Shown here one piece after another: positions 62,649-64,000 of a stretch of 64,000 nucleotides of DNA. Position numbers and translations under genes: made by a program. Positions within the stretch are counted from its first letter, which is position 1, and every line of letters starts with the position of its first letter. Origin of the DNA: Streptomyces sp. NBC_00271 (GTDB lineage: Bacteria > Actinomycetota > Actinomycetes > Streptomycetales > Streptomycetaceae); assembly GCF_036178845.1 (NCBI RefSeq), contig NZ_CP108070.1, positions 9,114,001-9,178,000 of the forward strand. Reading direction: 5' to 3'. Under the pieces are notes generated by a model, which was given only the letters and a program-made list of their open reading frames with translations, was not told the origin of the DNA and made no database searches.

Positions 62649-64000
62649 ATGATCAAGCGCAGATCGGTGCTGGCCGCGGCGGGTGGTGCGCTGCTCGGCA
62701 GTGCGCTGGCCACGGGCACCGCTCGGGCCGATGCGACCATCGGGGTCAACCCGGGTACGACGTACGGCAGTTGGGAGGGCTGGGGCACCTCCCTCGCCTG
62801 GTGGGCCAATGTGTTCGGCGCCCGGGACGACTTCGCCGACATCTTCTTCACCACCAAGTCCGTGGCGTACGGCGGCAAGACGCTGCCGGGCCTCGGCCTC
62901 AACATCGCCCGCTACAACCTGGGCGCGTGCAGCTGGAACACCGTGAGCGGCGAGAGCATGGTCGCCTCCGCCAACATCCCGGCGTTCAAGCAGATCGAGG
63001 GGTACTGGCAGGACTGGAACAACGAGGACCCCACCTCCTCCGCCTGGGACTGGACGGCCGACGCCAACCAGCGGGCTGCCCTGGTCAAGGCGACCCAACG
63101 CGGCGCCGTCAGCGAGCTGTTCGCCAACTCGCCGATGTGGTGGATGTGCCTCAACCACAACCCGTCCGGCGCGTCCGGCGGCGGCAACAACCTCCAGTCC
63201 TGGAACTACCGTCAGCACGCCTCCCACCTGGCCGCGGTGGCGCTCTACGCGAAGAACAACTGGGGTGTGAGCTTCAGCTCCGTCGACGCGTTCAACGAGC
63301 CCTCCTCCAGTTGGTGGACGGCGACGGGCACCCAGGAGGGCTGCCACATGGACGCGACCGTCCAGGCGGCCGTCCTCCCGTATCTGCGCAGCGAACTCGA
63401 CAAGCGCGGTCTGACCGGCACCCTGGTCTCCGCGTCCGACGAGACGAACTACGACCTGGCCCGCACGACCTGGAACTCCTTCAGCTCGACCACGAAAGCC
63501 CAGGTCAACCGGGTCAACGTGCACGGTTATCAGGGCTCCGGCGGTCGCCGTGACCTCCTCTACACCGACGTCGTCACCACGGCGGGCAAGCGGCTGTGGA
63601 ACTCCGAGACGGGCGACTCCGACGCCACCGGCCTCACCCTGGCGAGCAACCTCTGCCTGGACTTCCGCTGGCTGCACCCGACCGCGTGGGTGTACTGGCA
63701 GGTGATGGACCCCAGCACCGGCTGGGCGATGATCGCCTACGACCAGAGCACCCTCCAGCCGACCACCGTCCAGACCAAGTACTACGTGATGGCCCAGTTC
63801 AGCCGGCACATCCGCCCCGGCATGACCATCATCGACACCGGTGTCGGATACGCGGCAGCGGCGTACGACGCGAGCGCGAAGCGCCTGGTCATCGTGGCCG
63901 TCAACTCCGGCGCCGCGCAGAACCTCACCTTCGACCTGTCCAAGTTCAGCCAGGTCAGCGGGGGCAGCGGCGGACTCGTACGACGCTGGAACACCGTCAC
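62649..64000 (+). CDS. Secreted GH30-type glycoside hydrolase (3' partial)
   Basis: At least 450 residues, open at the window end. A twin-arginine signal (IKRRSVLAAAGGALLGSALA, cleavage after ARA about residue 27) leads to a GH30 TIM barrel: SWEGWGTSLAWWANVFGA, GLGLNIARYNLGACSWN, acid/base Glu in AFNEPSSSWW, nucleophile Glu in RLWNSETGDSD. The C-terminal beta-domain begins about residue 395 (YVMAQFSRHIRPGMTIIDTG). The family splits between beta-1,6-galactanase, glucanase and xylanase types; the NPGTTYGSWEGWGTSLAWWA start favours endo-beta-1,6-galactanase. CAGGAG precedes ATG 62649. Confidence 0.9.
   Translation, partial: MIKRRSVLAAAGGALLGSALATGTARADATIGVNPGTTYGSWEGWGTSLAWWANVFGARDDFADIFFTTKSVAYGGKTLPGLGLNIARYNLGACSWNTVSGESMVASANIPAFKQIEGYWQDWNNEDPTSSAWDWTADANQRAALVKATQRGAVSELFANSPMWWMCLNHNPSGASGGGNNLQSWNYRQHASHLAAVALYAKNNWGVSFSSVDAFNEPSSSWWTATGTQEGCHMDATVQAAVLPYLRSELDKRGLTGTLVSASDETNYDLARTTWNSFSSTTKAQVNRVNVHGYQGSGGRRDLLYTDVVTTAGKRLWNSETGDSDATGLTLASNLCLDFRWLHPTAWVYWQVMDPSTGWAMIAYDQSTLQPTTVQTKYYVMAQFSRHIRPGMTIIDTGVGYAAAAYDASAKRLVIVAVNSGAAQNLTFDLSKFSQVSGGSGGLVRRWNTV

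Overview
The window is Streptomyces-type actinobacterial DNA: very high GC throughout, GTG and TTG starts, overlapping stop/start codons inside operons, secreted proteins with twin-arginine or lipoprotein signals, and gene families typical of the genus (PucR, DUF6278, SpoIIE/RsbW/STAS regulators, gluABCD, PcaL). No rRNA or tRNA gene was seen.

Layout. (1) 1-4.5 kb: a DEAD-box RNA helicase (5' end outside the window), a CBS-pair protein, a small conserved protein, and a MerR-type regulator behind a long structured leader. (2) 2.4-29.0 kb is an eroded accessory region. Intact genes (TrhA-like membrane protein, PRC-barrel protein, RsbW-like ATPase, ABC ATPase, PAS-GAF-SpoIIE phosphatase, a TetR/oxidoreductase/hydrolase/SDR cluster, secreted DUF4232 and I36-like proteins, a membrane-spanning HTH protein) alternate with about fifteen broken genes: frameshifts, in-frame stops, truncations and two gene-to-gene chimeras. 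(3) The right edge of this region is a nest of mobile DNA at 26.3-29.0 kb: an old IS110-family transposase gene broken by an 82-bp TA-flanked hairpin element and by a second, intact IS110-family element. The second element carries upstream of its transposase a candidate bridge RNA whose guide-like heptamers match its actual target and its own left end. (4) 29.0-64.0 kb is compact and mostly intact: pcaL, a metallo-hydrolase, a CTAG-flanked MITE, exonuclease III, the gluABCD glutamate transporter, a secreted CocE-type hydrolase, a secreted gamma-glutamyltransferase, methionine aminopeptidase, a pyrimidine/hydantoin catabolic cluster (two nitrilase-family amidases, class III aminotransferase, PucR, dihydropyrimidinase, F420-type LLM oxidoreductase, NCS1 permease), an AhpD-like/methyltransferase pair, a two-component system, a second gamma-glutamyltransferase lacking a signal peptide, an inositol-phosphatase family enzyme, a phytoene-desaturase-like flavoenzyme, and a secreted GH30-type glycosidase cut by the window end.

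How the genes fit together. The 43.4-52.4 kb cluster reads as a route for import (NCS1) and ring opening (dihydropyrimidinase) of pyrimidines or hydantoins, hydrolysis of N-carbamoyl products (nitrilase-family enzymes) and transamination of the resulting beta-amino acid, under a PucR regulator. The 29-44 kb part supplies glutamate uptake and glutathione/glutamyl-peptide breakdown. In the eroded part, the surviving ATPase and SpoIIE phosphatase plus the broken ATPase, STAS and SpoIIE copies suggest a once larger partner-switching sigma-factor network. The most notable feature is the nested IS110 locus, where guide/target complementarity can be read directly from the DNA.
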